A stretch of 43,586 nt of DNA from Chitinispirillales bacterium ANBcel5 (GTDB taxonomy: Bacteria > Fibrobacterota > Chitinivibrionia > Chitinivibrionales > Chitinispirillaceae), in contig JARUKZ010000034.1 of the NCBI GenBank assembly GCA_029688955.1, positions 1-43,586 of the forward strand, given 5' to 3'. Below the pieces are notes generated by a model that was given only the letters and a program-made list of their open reading frames with translations, was not told the origin of the DNA and did not search any database. The position numbers and the translations under genes were made by a program. Positions 19,247-27,985 of the stretch are shown one piece after another. How positions within the stretch are numbered: the stretch's first letter is position 1; each line of letters starts with the position of its first letter.

Positions 19247-19759
19247 ATGAATAAAGAAACGTTTGAAATCAGAAATGCCCGCGAAGAGGATGTCGAGGAA
19301 ATGGTAAAGCTTCTTGCCCAGCTGTTTAGTATAGAAGATGATTTTAAAATTGATGAAGCCAATCAACGTAATGGGCTAGCTGCATTACTTAGAGACCATA
19401 AAAGGAGTGTGGTTAAAGTAGCTAAAAAAAATAATCGTGTCATAGGGTTATGCACGGCTCAGGTATCAATATCGACCGCACAGGGGGGGCTCAGTGCGGG
19501 AATAGAAGATCTTATTGTTGACAAAACACATCGAGGGTTTGGGATCGGTACTAAATTACTTCAGCATATAACATCCTGGGCACTTTCTGCAGGATGTCTT
19601 CGGTTGCAACTGTTGGTGGATAAAAGAAATGAGCCAGCTCTTAGATTTTACAATACACTTGGATGGAACCGTACCCATATGGTATGTATGCAAAAAACCA
19701 GGTCTGCTCACAGCATGACATTCAATACCATTACACAATCAGAAAATTCAAGGAGGTAA
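19247..19759 (+). CDS. GNAT-family N-acetyltransferase inside the nif operon
   Basis: This 170-residue GNAT-fold protein has the beta4-alpha3 acetyl-CoA loop as IEDLIVDKTHRGFGIGTKLL (the R-G-x-G-I-G/A type) and the late FYNTLGW motif at the fourth helix. It lies 13 bp after nifN and 4 bp before nifB in the same direction, so it is transcribed with the cofactor genes. GNAT enzymes acetylate amines on small molecules or proteins; the substrate is not readable. It is not a standard nif gene known to me. It might modify a nif protein, or be a passenger. Confidence 0.85.
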   Translation: MNKETFEIRNAREEDVEEMVKLLAQLFSIEDDFKIDEANQRNGLAALLRDHKRSVVKVAKKNNRVIGLCTAQVSISTAQGGLSAGIEDLIVDKTHRGFGIGTKLLQHITSWALSAGCLRLQLLVDKRNEPALRFYNTLGWNRTHMVCMQKTRSAHSMTFNTITQSENSRR

Positions 19760-19763
19760 GTGT

Positions 19764-21041
19764 ATGGCACTTGATATATCCCGACACCCCTGTTTTAATA
19801 TGAGTATGCGCCACAAATACGGACGTCTTCACTTACCTGTAGCGCCTTCCTGCAACATTCAATGCAGATTTTGCAATAGAAAATATGATTGTGTGAATGA
19901 ATCCAGGCCCGGAGTTACTTCTGCTGTGTTAAAACCGTGGCAGGCACTCTTTTATCTTGAAAAGACGCTTGCTATTCAGCCAGACATAAGCGTGGTTGGC
20001 ATAGCGGGTCCCGGTGATCCTTTTGCTTGTCCCCAGGAAACACTAAGTACACTTCAAATGGTGCGGGACCACTTTCCGGAAATGCTTCTTTGTGTGGCTT
20101 CAAATGGAATGAATGTTTCTCCCTATGTTCAGGATCTTGCCGCACTTAATGTTTCTCACGTAACCATAACAGTGAACACCATCGATTCGGAAATTGGCAG
20201 CAAAGTATACCGATGGATGCGGTATAGTACAAAGGTAATGAGGGGAGAAGAAGGTGCTTCGAAGTTAATCGAGCAACAGCTTGCTGCAATAAAAAAACTG
20301 AAAGAAAATGGAATAACGGTAAAGGTAAACACTATTGTGATACCTGGAATCAATGATAATCATATTGAGGATCTGGCGTCCTGTATGAAAGATTACGGAG
20401 TCGATATACTAAACTGCATGCCGCTTTATCCTGCTCCGGGTTCAGAGTTTGAAAATGTTAAAGAACCATCAACGGTTACAATGGCAGACATCCGTAAAAA
20501 GGCAAAAGCCTTTATTCCTCAAATGACTCATTGTGCAAGATGTCGGGCCGATGCTGTTGGTAAAATTGGTGAGAGGAACAGAGAAGAGATAAATCAATTG
20601 TTAAAGGGATGCTGTACGGGACTAAAAAGAGATTCGGAAAAAAGTAATGTTAACTCTATCGCGGTGGCTTCCATGGAAGGGTTGTTAGTAAATCAACACC
20701 TGGGAAATGCTTTGGAAGTATCAGTATTTAGAAAATCGGACGATGGTCCCACCCTGGTAGAGAGGAGAAAAACACCCCCACCGGGAAAAGGTGATGATCG
20801 ATGGCATGAACTGGCCCGAATTCTTCATGATTGTCATACCTTATGCGTGCAATATGCCGGGAAAAGACCAATAGAAATATTGGCACAGCATGGCATAGAG
20901 GTCATTTTAATGGAAGGGCTTATTGAGACCGCCTTGAATGAATTGTTCAACGGACGTTGCGTACCGGTGTATATGACACAAAAGGTCCCCCGTTCATGCG
21001 GAAGCGGATGTGGTGGATCCGGAGGCGGATGCGCCGGGTGA
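19764..21041 (+). CDS. nifB: FeMo-cofactor biosynthesis protein NifB (radical SAM plus NifX-like domain)
   Basis: NifB fuses [4Fe-4S] clusters and inserts the central carbide to make NifB-co. The radical SAM CX3CX2C is Cys30, Cys34 and Cys37 (APSCNIQCRFCNRKYDC). Other family blocks are GIAGPGDPF and NCMPLYPAPGSEF. Residues from about 295 to 400 form a NifX/NafY-like dinitrogenase-cofactor domain (IAVASMEGLLVNQHLG). The protein ends in a Gly/Cys-rich tail (SCGSGCGGSGGGC). Length is 425 residues. AAGGAGG lies in the end of the GNAT gene, implying coupled expression. Confidence 0.97.
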   Translation: MALDISRHPCFNMSMRHKYGRLHLPVAPSCNIQCRFCNRKYDCVNESRPGVTSAVLKPWQALFYLEKTLAIQPDISVVGIAGPGDPFACPQETLSTLQMVRDHFPEMLLCVASNGMNVSPYVQDLAALNVSHVTITVNTIDSEIGSKVYRWMRYSTKVMRGEEGASKLIEQQLAAIKKLKENGITVKVNTIVIPGINDNHIEDLASCMKDYGVDILNCMPLYPAPGSEFENVKEPSTVTMADIRKKAKAFIPQMTHCARCRADAVGKIGERNREEINQLLKGCCTGLKRDSEKSNVNSIAVASMEGLLVNQHLGNALEVSVFRKSDDGPTLVERRKTPPPGKGDDRWHELARILHDCHTLCVQYAGKRPIEILAQHGIEVILMEGLIETALNELFNGRCVPVYMTQKVPRSCGSGCGGSGGGCAG

Positions 21042-21077
21042 TTTCTTTTCTGTTCCATTTTAACAAAAGGAGTATGT

Positions 21078-21380
21078 ATGCAAAAGCCACAGTACCATAT
21101 TCTGGTCTGTAATTCTTTCAGAATGAGTGGAGAGCCCCAGGGGGTATGTAATAAAAAAGGGTCAGATTCACTGTTGCAATATCTGGAAGATGAAATTGTT
21201 GATCGTGGTATCGATGCGCAAACTTCGGCTACAGGATGTCTGAAAGTATGTGACAGAGGGCCGGCGATGGTCATTTATCCAAATGGATATTGGTACGGAG
21301 ACGTTACCGAAGAGAAGCTTGATCAGATACTCGATGCACTGGAAGATGGTGAATCTGTTGAAGAATATCTTATGAGTTGA
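21078..21380 (+). CDS. Thioredoxin-like [2Fe-2S] ferredoxin
   Basis: This 100-residue protein has the thioredoxin-like [2Fe-2S] ferredoxin pattern: Cys11, Cys24, Cys54 and Cys58 (VCNSF...GVCNKKG, TGCLKVCDRGP). Ferredoxins of this class are often encoded between nifB and downstream nif genes and may supply electrons to nitrogenase or to cofactor assembly. The exact partner is unproven. AAAAGGAG lies upstream, and the gene sits between nifB and nifV with short gaps. Confidence 0.9.
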   Translation: MQKPQYHILVCNSFRMSGEPQGVCNKKGSDSLLQYLEDEIVDRGIDAQTSATGCLKVCDRGPAMVIYPNGYWYGDVTEEKLDQILDALEDGESVEEYLMS

Positions 21381-21387
21381 GAAACCG

Positions 21388-22461
21388 ATGAAAAAAGAAG
21401 ACTCATGTATAATTGTCGATACGACGCTTAGGGATGGTGCTCAGATGCCGGGTGTCGAGGTTTCCCTTAAAGATAAAATACGGATACTATCGGCACTTAG
21501 TAATGCTGGCATAACAGATATTGAAGCCGGATTTGCAGCCAGTAGTGATTATGAACTGAATGATTTAAGAACGATTATACATGAGTTTCCGTCGTTAACG
21601 CTGTCTGTCTGGGCCAGGGCTAAAAAGGAAGATATCTATGCCGCGCACAAAACAGGTGCTTCTGCCATTCATATTTCGTTTCCCTCATCTTCACGTCACA
21701 GTTTAATTGCATCGTTGAGTAGATCCCAGGTGCTGCAGTCACTTAAAGATCTTATCTTGTTTGCGAAGCAATATTTCTCACGGGTTACAGTAGGGGCCCA
21801 GGATGCAACCAGGGCTACAAAAAATTTCCTTGTTGAGTTCATTAATTGTGCTGCTGATTCAGGTGCATTTAGAATACGAATCGCTGATACGGTTGGAGTT
21901 AGTACTCCGGAATCTACCACTGAATTAATTGAATATCTAAAGAAAAGGACTTTCGGGATACCCCTGGAGTTTCATGCGCATAATGATTTTGGTTTGGCTA
22001 CTGCAAATGCTTTAGCCGCAGTAAATTCCGGTGCAGAGGCTGTAAGTGTTACGGTAAACGGTGTTGGTGAACGCGCGGGAAATGCTGCTTTGGAGCAAAC
22101 TGTTGCTGCCCTATCACTGCTTTATGCAAAGAAATGTAATGTACACCTTAATACATTGCCTCTACTATGCGCTACAGTCGCAAATGCGTTCAAACTTAAA
22201 ACGCAACCTCACCAGCCACTGGTTGGTAATCACGCCTTCACTCACGAGTCAGGGATTCATTGCCACGGAATGCTTAAAGACCCTTTATCATATCAGCCCT
22301 GTGAAGCTAAAGTAGTTGGGAGAAAGGAGCAATATGTAATAGGAAAACATGCTGGATCGTCAACGGTACAGGCTTATTTTAAGTCGTATGGATTTAGCAT
22401 GCCGCGAAAAATGGCATTTCAAATAGTCCGGCTTTATAAAAAGTACCCTAGAGGTAAATAA
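21388..22461 (+). CDS. nifV: Homocitrate synthase
   Basis: The protein belongs to the DRE-TIM metallolyase family: [12 protein letters not shown] at the N-terminus, the metal-binding [12 protein letters not shown], and [13 protein letters not shown]. In a nif operon the natural reading is NifV, which joins acetyl-CoA and 2-oxoglutarate into the homocitrate ligand of FeMo-cofactor. The length of 357 residues is typical of NifV and shorter than leucine-pathway LeuA, which has a regulatory domain. The stop overlaps the modA start by one base (TAATG). Confidence 0.93.
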   Translation: MKKEDSCIIVDTTLRDGAQMPGVEVSLKDKIRILSALSNAGITDIEAGFAASSDYELNDLRTIIHEFPSLTLSVWARAKKEDIYAAHKTGASAIHISFPSSSRHSLIASLSRSQVLQSLKDLILFAKQYFSRVTVGAQDATRATKNFLVEFINCAADSGAFRIRIADTVGVSTPESTTELIEYLKKRTFGIPLEFHAHNDFGLATANALAAVNSGAEAVSVTVNGVGERAGNAALEQTVAALSLLYAKKCNVHLNTLPLLCATVANAFKLKTQPHQPLVGNHAFTHESGIHCHGMLKDPLSYQPCEAKVVGRKEQYVIGKHAGSSTVQAYFKSYGFSMPRKMAFQIVRLYKKYPRGK

Positions 22462-23282
22462 TGAAACGAAACTTTACCATAACCGTTCAATTAATTTGTT
22501 TTGCCTTAATGTATTCTCTATTCTTTGCTGGATGTATCAATGTAGAAGAAAAATCACCATCTCAAAATCAAAGCGAAAATGTAACCATATTTTCGACTTC
22601 TGGTGCACAACAGGCAGTAGAGGTTTTGAGTAACCAGTTTGAGTCTGAAAAAAAAATATCTGTACTAAGAAACTATGCATCCACAGGTGTCCTGGCACGG
22701 CAAATTCAAAGGGGTGCAGAAAGTGATTTGTTCGTTTCCGCAAATGCCCAATGGGTAGATTACCTGATAAAAAAGGGAATAGTTAGCGAAGATAGATCAG
22801 TGGCTTTTACATCCAATTCACTGGTTCTAATAACTGCTGTATCAGAAAATCCTCAAGTCCCAAAGTTTCGTAGTGATTATCCTGAAAATAAACTGCTCGA
22901 ACTTAACCTCACAATAGGGGATCCTGGCTATGTTCCTGTAGGGAACTATTCAAAAATGGTTTTGGACAATCTTGGGTGGTGGAATACAATGAAGGGTAAC
23001 CTTCTTTTAGCTAAAGATGTTACTACCGTGCTACACTATGTGCAACGGAAAGAGGTTACTTTTGGGATAGTATATCACTCAGAAGCAGTAAATGCACCAA
23101 ACGTTAAAATAGTGGCAGAAATACCTCAGGAATTTCATGAAACAATCTGTTTTTTCGTTGTATTGTTAAACAAAAACAATACTAATGCTGTTGAATTATT
23201 TAATTCTTTCAATTCCCGGAAGAGCAGAGAAATACTCACTGAGCGTGGGTTTCTCCCTCTTGAGGAGCATTGTTTCTTATGA
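22461..23282 (+). CDS. modA: Molybdate ABC transporter, substrate-binding lipoprotein
   Basis: ModA captures molybdate outside the membrane and delivers it to ModB. The first 24 residues are a lipoprotein signal ending in FFAGC, so the mature protein is probably lipid-anchored. The body matches the ModA/periplasmic oxyanion-binding pattern: VTIFSTSGAQQAVEVL, RGAESDLFVSANAQWVDYL, and GDPGYVPVGNYSKM. Length is 273 residues. It overlaps nifV by one base and modB by four bases, so molybdate uptake is built into the nif transcript. Confidence 0.93.
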   Translation: MKRNFTITVQLICFALMYSLFFAGCINVEEKSPSQNQSENVTIFSTSGAQQAVEVLSNQFESEKKISVLRNYASTGVLARQIQRGAESDLFVSANAQWVDYLIKKGIVSEDRSVAFTSNSLVLITAVSENPQVPKFRSDYPENKLLELNLTIGDPGYVPVGNYSKMVLDNLGWWNTMKGNLLLAKDVTTVLHYVQRKEVTFGIVYHSEAVNAPNVKIVAEIPQEFHETICFFVVLLNKNNTNAVELFNSFNSRKSREILTERGFLPLEEHCFL

Positions 23283-23950
23283 TGGGCGAGGAGCTTGTAG
23301 TAATCAGGTTAACTTTTTATGTTGCATTAGTGACTTCGATTGCAGTGCTACCATTGTCATTGATAATTGCCTGGGTATTAGCGAGGAAAAAGTTTAGGGG
23401 AAAAGCTTTAGTTGAGGCTCTTATTACATTGCCTCTTGTTGCACCTCCGGTTGTCACTGGTTATATGCTTCTGTTACTGTTTGGAAGAAACGGTTGGGTT
23501 GGAAGACCATTGTTTCAAATGTTTGGAATAAGAATGACCTTCAATTTCTTTTCATTGATTTGTGCATCTTTGGTCGTATCACTGCCTCTTGCGGTCAGAT
23601 CAATCAGAGCATCTTTTGAAATGATCGACCCTATGTACGAAACGGTTGCCCAGACCTTAGGAAAGACACCAATAGAAACTTTTTTTCGTGTAAGTCTACC
23701 AATGGCATTACCCGGTGTATTGTCTGCAATGGTTCTGACTTTTGCCCGAAGTCTTGGAGAGTTTGGGGCAACTATCACCCTGGCGGGAAATATACCAAAT
23801 AAAACACAGACAATTTCACTTTTGGTTTACAGCTATATGCAGGTCCCTGGAATGGAAAAACAAGCAGCCCTAATGGTACTTATATCGCTTGCTGTTTCAT
23901 TTCTTGCGATCGCAGCTTCAGAAATGTTAAACAAGAGGCACTTGAGGTAA
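23279..23950 (+). CDS. modB: Molybdate ABC transporter, permease
   Basis: ModB is an inner-membrane permease with about five or six membrane helices and the ABC-contact EAA-type loop ETVAQTLGKTPIETFFRVSLPMALPG. The ATG at 23279 is chosen because it overlaps the modA stop as ATGA and has AGGAG upstream. A TTG at 23270 in the same frame is too near the ribosome site. Length is 223 residues, typical of ModB. Confidence 0.94.
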   Translation: MMGEELVVIRLTFYVALVTSIAVLPLSLIIAWVLARKKFRGKALVEALITLPLVAPPVVTGYMLLLLFGRNGWVGRPLFQMFGIRMTFNFFSLICASLVVSLPLAVRSIRASFEMIDPMYETVAQTLGKTPIETFFRVSLPMALPGVLSAMVLTFARSLGEFGATITLAGNIPNKTQTISLLVYSYMQVPGMEKQAALMVLISLAVSFLAIAASEMLNKRHLR

Positions 23951-23954
23951 AACA

Positions 23955-24629
23955 ATGGAACTGGTACTAAAAAAACTACGCTATCGGGCAGGTGAAAAGG
24001 TCTTCTATTATGATGCTGGTATTACTTTTGGAATAGCTGGAATAACAGGCATCTCGGGGGCAGGGAAAACAACTCTTTTCAAGATTATAGCCGGAGTTGT
24101 TCGTCCTTTTTCAGGACAGCTAACCATTGATAATAAAGTTATTTTTGATAAGAAGAGAAAAATTGATCTACCCATACATAAAAGAAATATCGGTACTGTA
24201 TTTCAACAGAATTACCTGTTTCCTCACCTATCAGTAATTAAAAATTTGACTTTTAGTCAAAATAACCTGTCTCATAAACATATGGCTCATTATGAAGAGA
24301 CAATACAATTACTAAAAATTGGCCATTTGCTTGAAAAGAAGCCAAAACAGATATCTGGTGGGGAGTGTCAGCGAGTTGCTATCGGAAGAGCACTTATTCA
24401 AAAGCCTGAACTGCTGCTATTGGATGAGCCGCTTTCGAATTTGGATAAAAACCAGAGGAACCGAATAATCTCCTATCTTTTAAAAATTCATGAGAGATTT
24501 TCACTTCCTATGATGATTATCAGCCATGATTTAGAAGATATTAGGAATTTAACAGAGAGAATCATAGTAATTGAGAATGGTACGATTGCAAACGGTAGGT
24601 CTAATGTATGCCAGGCATCCACAAGATGA
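23955..24629 (+). CDS. modC: Molybdate ABC transporter, ATP-binding protein (short form)
   Basis: This ABC ATPase has Walker A GISGAGKTT (about 32-40), the signature ISGGECQRVAIGRAL, Walker B LLLLDEPLSNLDK and the switch histidine in MMIISHDLEDI. At 224 residues it lacks the C-terminal TOBE/Mop molybdate-binding domain of classical ModC (about 350 residues), so it should lack the direct regulatory inhibition by bound molybdate described for some ModC proteins. It is the last gene of the nif-mod run. Family assignment rests mostly on its place after modAB. Confidence 0.88.
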   Translation: MELVLKKLRYRAGEKVFYYDAGITFGIAGITGISGAGKTTLFKIIAGVVRPFSGQLTIDNKVIFDKKRKIDLPIHKRNIGTVFQQNYLFPHLSVIKNLTFSQNNLSHKHMAHYEETIQLLKIGHLLEKKPKQISGGECQRVAIGRALIQKPELLLLDEPLSNLDKNQRNRIISYLLKIHERFSLPMMIISHDLEDIRNLTERIIVIENGTIANGRSNVCQASTR

Positions 24630-24637
24630 ACATTAGA
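24600..24637 (+). terminator. Candidate hairpin at the end of the nif-mod operon
   Basis: TCTAATGT (24600-24607) pairs with ACATTAGA (24630-24637) around the modC stop codon. T-rich sequence follows. The loop is long and contains ATGCC-A-GGCAT, so folding is uncertain. Confidence 0.35.
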
Positions 24638-24785
24638 AAGTAATGTTTTCTTATATTCAGTAAGGCACCATGAAATTATTAATGTAAAGCAGGGTGTCCG
24701 TTCATACCTCTCAACACATATTGCAAACAGATCTTCCCATATCCACTTACATAGAACAGATGCGTCTAAGTATAGGCCAAAAAAA

Positions 24786-25133
24786 TCACATAAGCACCTG
24801 GTCCACTGGCCTGCGTAAGCTGAAAGGTACGCTTGCAGACCGTCCCAATCGTATCATCAATAAAGCGCTCTCATTCTTGAGTCCAAGCCACGAATCGAAC
24901 TGGGGTCGTAATGAGTTGACCTCAATTGGCTGATTAATGAATGCGTGACGGATACTAAGGTTGGTAGCCTGTAGGGCAATGCGTTCGTAAGCACGTCCGA
25001 TGTTTATCCATGATTCCTTAGTATTGTGCTCGGCAACCAATACTGCAACAGCCGAAGAGCTTTTAATGAATTTACTATCGGTTTTTATCTGCGCTTTAGG
25101 GGTAAGTACGAAGCCGATGATCATCAGCTGCAT
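24786..25133 (-). pseudogene. C-terminal remnant of a nitroreductase-like (Acg-type) protein
   Basis: The 115-residue minus-strand frame contains ESWINIGRAYERIALQATN and IRHAFINQPIEV, ending RLGRSASVPFSLRRPVDQVL. These match the C-terminal part of FMN-binding nitroreductase-like proteins of about 320-380 residues. The N-terminal two thirds are absent, because the region upstream on the minus strand is occupied by the nucleotidyltransferase remnant. I take it as a truncated, non-functional fragment. Confidence 0.65.
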
Positions 25134-25139
25134 CTGCCA

Positions 25140-25668
25140 TCACAAGCCTCCATGTTTGGTGATTGCTGTTGGATTGGAAGTTTGAGCAATATAGCCCCTA
25201 TAGAGAGCGTTATTATTTCCGTGTCGGTAACTTTCCAACTCTTCAGCATCAGCAAGATCTTTCAATCTGTTTGATGCCTTTTTGCTTTGTAGTAAATCGG
25301 GTCTGGAAATGGTGTTCAATGTCATTCCTTCGAAATCGGCTCTTTCAATATGTTTAAAGATCTCTGTATTCGAAATGCCTTTGAGCGTTGTTAAGAAATC
25401 TATCCGGTTTGGCTCCACTCCAATATGAATCGCAGTGCCTTCCTTTGTGAAACACTCTTCTGGAATTCCTGCGTTTCCAGAACCAAATTCCGTTAATGCT
25501 TTCATCACTCTTGAGGCATTTTCTTCTGATGGAAACAGAAGAAAATCAATGTTGTGGGTTGTTCGTACATATTCATAATAGATAATTGCAAAACCACCGA
25601 CCAAAGCATATTGAACATTATGTTTTTCAAAGAGCTCTATAATCTTTCATATCTTTTGTGAAAATCAT
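25140..25668 (-). pseudogene. Nucleotidyltransferase, frameshifted (DUF6036-like)
   Basis: A continuous family-like N-terminus can be read only by changing frame. From ATG 25668 the protein reads MIFTKDMKD and then stops. Skipping one base at about 25641 continues as IIELFEKHNVQYALVGGFAIIYYEYVR (motif split here across the shift) into THNIDFLLFPS, the minimal nucleotidyltransferase core with G-G and a D-x-D-like N-I-D variant. The start overlaps the stop of the small upstream gene (ATGA), so the two were a coupled pair. The remaining 154-codon open part has no normal start. Either the gene is inactivated or a sequencing error is present. Confidence 0.7.
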
Positions 25669-25868
25669 GGATACCACGCTACCTCTTCATAAGAAACTAC
25701 CGGCTCTATCTTTTGATTAGTCCACTTTTCACCCCAACATCTTTCCTGCAAAATGGAAAACTCCACAATACGTTCCTGTGGAGACTGTTGAGATCTGCGC
25801 TGGTATTCTGATTTTGCTTCTTCCTCAAAGGAAGAGAAAATTTCAATTTTCATTTTTCGCTGTTTCAT
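25665..25868 (-). CDS. Small partner protein of the nucleotidyltransferase
   Basis: This 67-residue protein begins MKQRKMKIEIFSSFEEEAK and is highly charged. From memory, similar small genes with 'KIEIFSSFEE...SPEER' sequences often precede nucleotidyltransferases of this kind, so the pair resembles a two-gene cassette. The role is not established; an antitoxin-like or regulatory function is only a guess. AAGGA lies five bases before the ATG. The stop overlaps the start of the frameshifted partner. Confidence 0.6.
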   Translation of the reverse strand: MKQRKMKIEIFSSFEEEAKSEYQRRSQQSPQERIVEFSILQERCWGEKWTNQKIEPVVSYEEVAWYP

Positions 25869-26575
25869 ACTATTCCTTTTAGTGTGAAAAGAGTTTATGA
25901 AGAGCGGTAAACAACAAGATGTCTGGGTTTCATTGCGGTGTATAATCCCGCTACGTTTTTCTGGAAATCATAACTTATCGAATTCAATGAAATCTGCATA
26001 ATACCTCTAAACCAGGCCCTTTTTAGCACCCGGATTTTCCCGCTGCCCACATTTGCTTAGTTTTGGCTATTTTTCGCATATCAAAATTACGTAACAACTA
26101 TGAAAATAGCTTAGTTTAGAGATTTGGTGGTAGAAAAATAAACCACATCACAGCCATCCCATCCTCTCGGACTGGCTGCTAAGCATTTTTCCATTCATGT
26201 AGGCGTTGGTACTATAACATTCACAACTCTCTGCAATGTGGAAACTTCGTACATCCCCAAAACAACTTACCTGCACAAGCCCTCTCTGACTATATCAATG
26301 AGACGTTCTAACAGATATCCCTTCACACCGTAGCAGTAAAAGCCGAGGCTGAACTGGTACAGGAACACGATCCTTTATACTGTTTAAACATTATGAGCAA
26401 GACCTTGGAGGCAGCCCTTTTGATTCAGGAGATAGGGAGATTTGCCCGTACGGTCTTCTATAATGACCCCGGGAGGAAAGATTACCCCACCTCCAAACGC
26501 CATTTCTGATACTTCCTAGTAACATCTCTGGTACAAATAGGGTATAAGAAATAGTACATGAGAGCATTTTAAACA
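25869..26575. other. Decayed intergenic region
   Basis: No intact gene is present. A 65-codon stop-free stretch at 26312-26509 on the plus strand (containing NIMSKTLEAALLIQEIGRF) could be a fragment of a lost gene, but it has no start or recognised family. Confidence 0.4.
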
Positions 26576-26765
26576 CATCTGAGATCGGGGGAACCCTTAG
26601 GGACACTGTCCTTTACCTTTCCCCCGATCGGGGGAACCCTTAAGTGCACTGTCCTTAACCTTTCCCCCGGTCGGGGGAACCCTTGGGGACACCGTCCTTA
26701 ACCTTTCCCCCGATCGGGGGAATCTTTGGGGACACTGTCCTTAACAGTTCCCCCGATCTCAGATG
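26576..26765. repeat. 43-bp palindromic tandem array bounded by inverted ends
   Basis: The palindrome CCCCC(G)(A/G)TCGGGGG recurs at exactly 43-bp steps: about 26578 (left half altered), 26621, 26664, 26707 and 26750 (left half only). The linker reads about AACCCTTGGGGACACTGTCC then TTAACCTTT. The array starts with CATCTGAGATC and ends with its reverse complement GATCTCAGATG, so the whole block is one large inverted structure. Confidence 0.9.
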
Positions 26766-26857
26766 GCCATTATTGGCTGTTTTGAACCAGTTCGGGGCGA
26801 TCCTACTAATTCACCTGAGCAACCGGAACCTCTAACCGGTCACCAGAAATGAATCCC

Positions 26858-27370
26858 CCGGACCCCAGGTAGGAAACCTGGGGCTAGAGCCGTATCCCCT
26901 TCGGGGTATTGTTTTCACGATTCCGTGGTTTGATATTTGGAGCCTGTCGGGATGATTCTCTTAAAAATTATACACGCCACACCAAACATTTGGGCATTGA
27001 TGCTATATTACCCCAACACCGGACCCCAGATAGGAAACCTGGGGCTATGGCCGTAACCCCTTCGGGGTATTGTCTTCACGCTCCCATGGTTTGATATTTG
27101 AATCCGGTGGATGATTCTCTTAAAATTGTACACGCCACACCAAACATTACGGCATTGATGCTATGATACCCAACACCGGACCCCAGATAGGAAACCTGGG
27201 CTAGAGCCGTAACCCCTTCGGGGTATTGTTTTCACGATTCCGTGGTTTGATATTTGGAGCCGGTCGGGATGATTCTTTTAAAATCGTACACGCCACACCA
27301 AACATTACGGCATTGTCGCTATAATACCCCAACGGGGTTATGGCTCTAGCCTGGGGTTTCCTACCCCAGG
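26858..27370. repeat. Three family-B palindromic elements upstream of the second RAYT
   Basis: Elements begin CCGGACCCCAG at 26858, 27019 and 27176. The first two are 161 and 157 bp and lack the right arm. The third (27176-27370, 195 bp) is complete: its left arm of about 45 bp (CCCCAG, AGGAAACCTGGG, CCGTAACCCC, TTCGGGGTA) is repeated in reverse at the right end (TACCCCAACGGGGTTA to TTTCCTACCCCAGG). The roughly 105-bp core is shared. Confidence 0.9.
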
Positions 27371-27505
27371 AAGAGGTTGTATTGCATTTCGGTTTCGAAA
27401 TCAAAATTGTGCAATCGTAATTTTTACATTTAAAACGTTTCCACACCCTATACAAATATTAAATTTCAGTATACCCTTATTGTCACATCAACAAAAGGAA
27501 AAATC

Positions 27506-27961
27506 ATGTCACAATCCCTCACCAAACTCTATACGCATATTGTTTTTTCGACAAAAAACCGCGTACCTTTTTTAGCTGATAAAATGCTTCGTTACCAATT
27601 TCACGATTATATTGGCGGTGTTTTGAGGACCTTGGATACAGTGCCGTTGGTCGTTGGTGGTGTAGATGATCACATTCATATTCTATGTGTTACATCAAAG
27701 AATAACGCAATCTCAAAATTAGTAGGTGAAACCAAACGCATATCTTCCATGTGGATTAAATCCAGAGATGTTATTTACAGTAGTTTCTATTGGCAACGTG
27801 GTTACAGTGCTTTTTCTGTAGGACGAACTGAGATAGACAAGACGAGAAATTATATCTCCAGCCAGGAAACACATCATCAGAATGATTCTTTCGAGGATGA
27901 ATACCTTCGTTTGTTGGATGAGAATGAAATGAATTATGATCTTCGATATGTTTGGGATTGA
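27506..27961 (+). CDS. REP-associated tyrosine transposase (second RAYT)
   Basis: This 151-residue Y1 HUH transposase carries His56 and His58 in DDHIHIL and the probable catalytic Tyr116 in RNYISSQETHH. AAAGGAAAA precedes the ATG. It resembles the RAYT at 895-1341 in length, layout and the terminal YVWD, but the sequences differ widely and it sits among a different palindrome family: three elements upstream and two downstream. As with other RAYTs it probably acts on the hairpin feet of these elements. No TnpB or IS ends are visible. Confidence 0.87.
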   Translation: MSQSLTKLYTHIVFSTKNRVPFLADKMLRYQFHDYIGGVLRTLDTVPLVVGGVDDHIHILCVTSKNNAISKLVGETKRISSMWIKSRDVIYSSFYWQRGYSAFSVGRTEIDKTRNYISSQETHHQNDSFEDEYLRLLDENEMNYDLRYVWD

Positions 27962-27985
27962 TTATGAATATCCCTGACCACCGGA

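Noticed and set aside
26576..26765. CRISPR array
   Set aside because: Spacers between the palindromes are nearly identical to one another and no cas genes are present; it is a tandem repeat.
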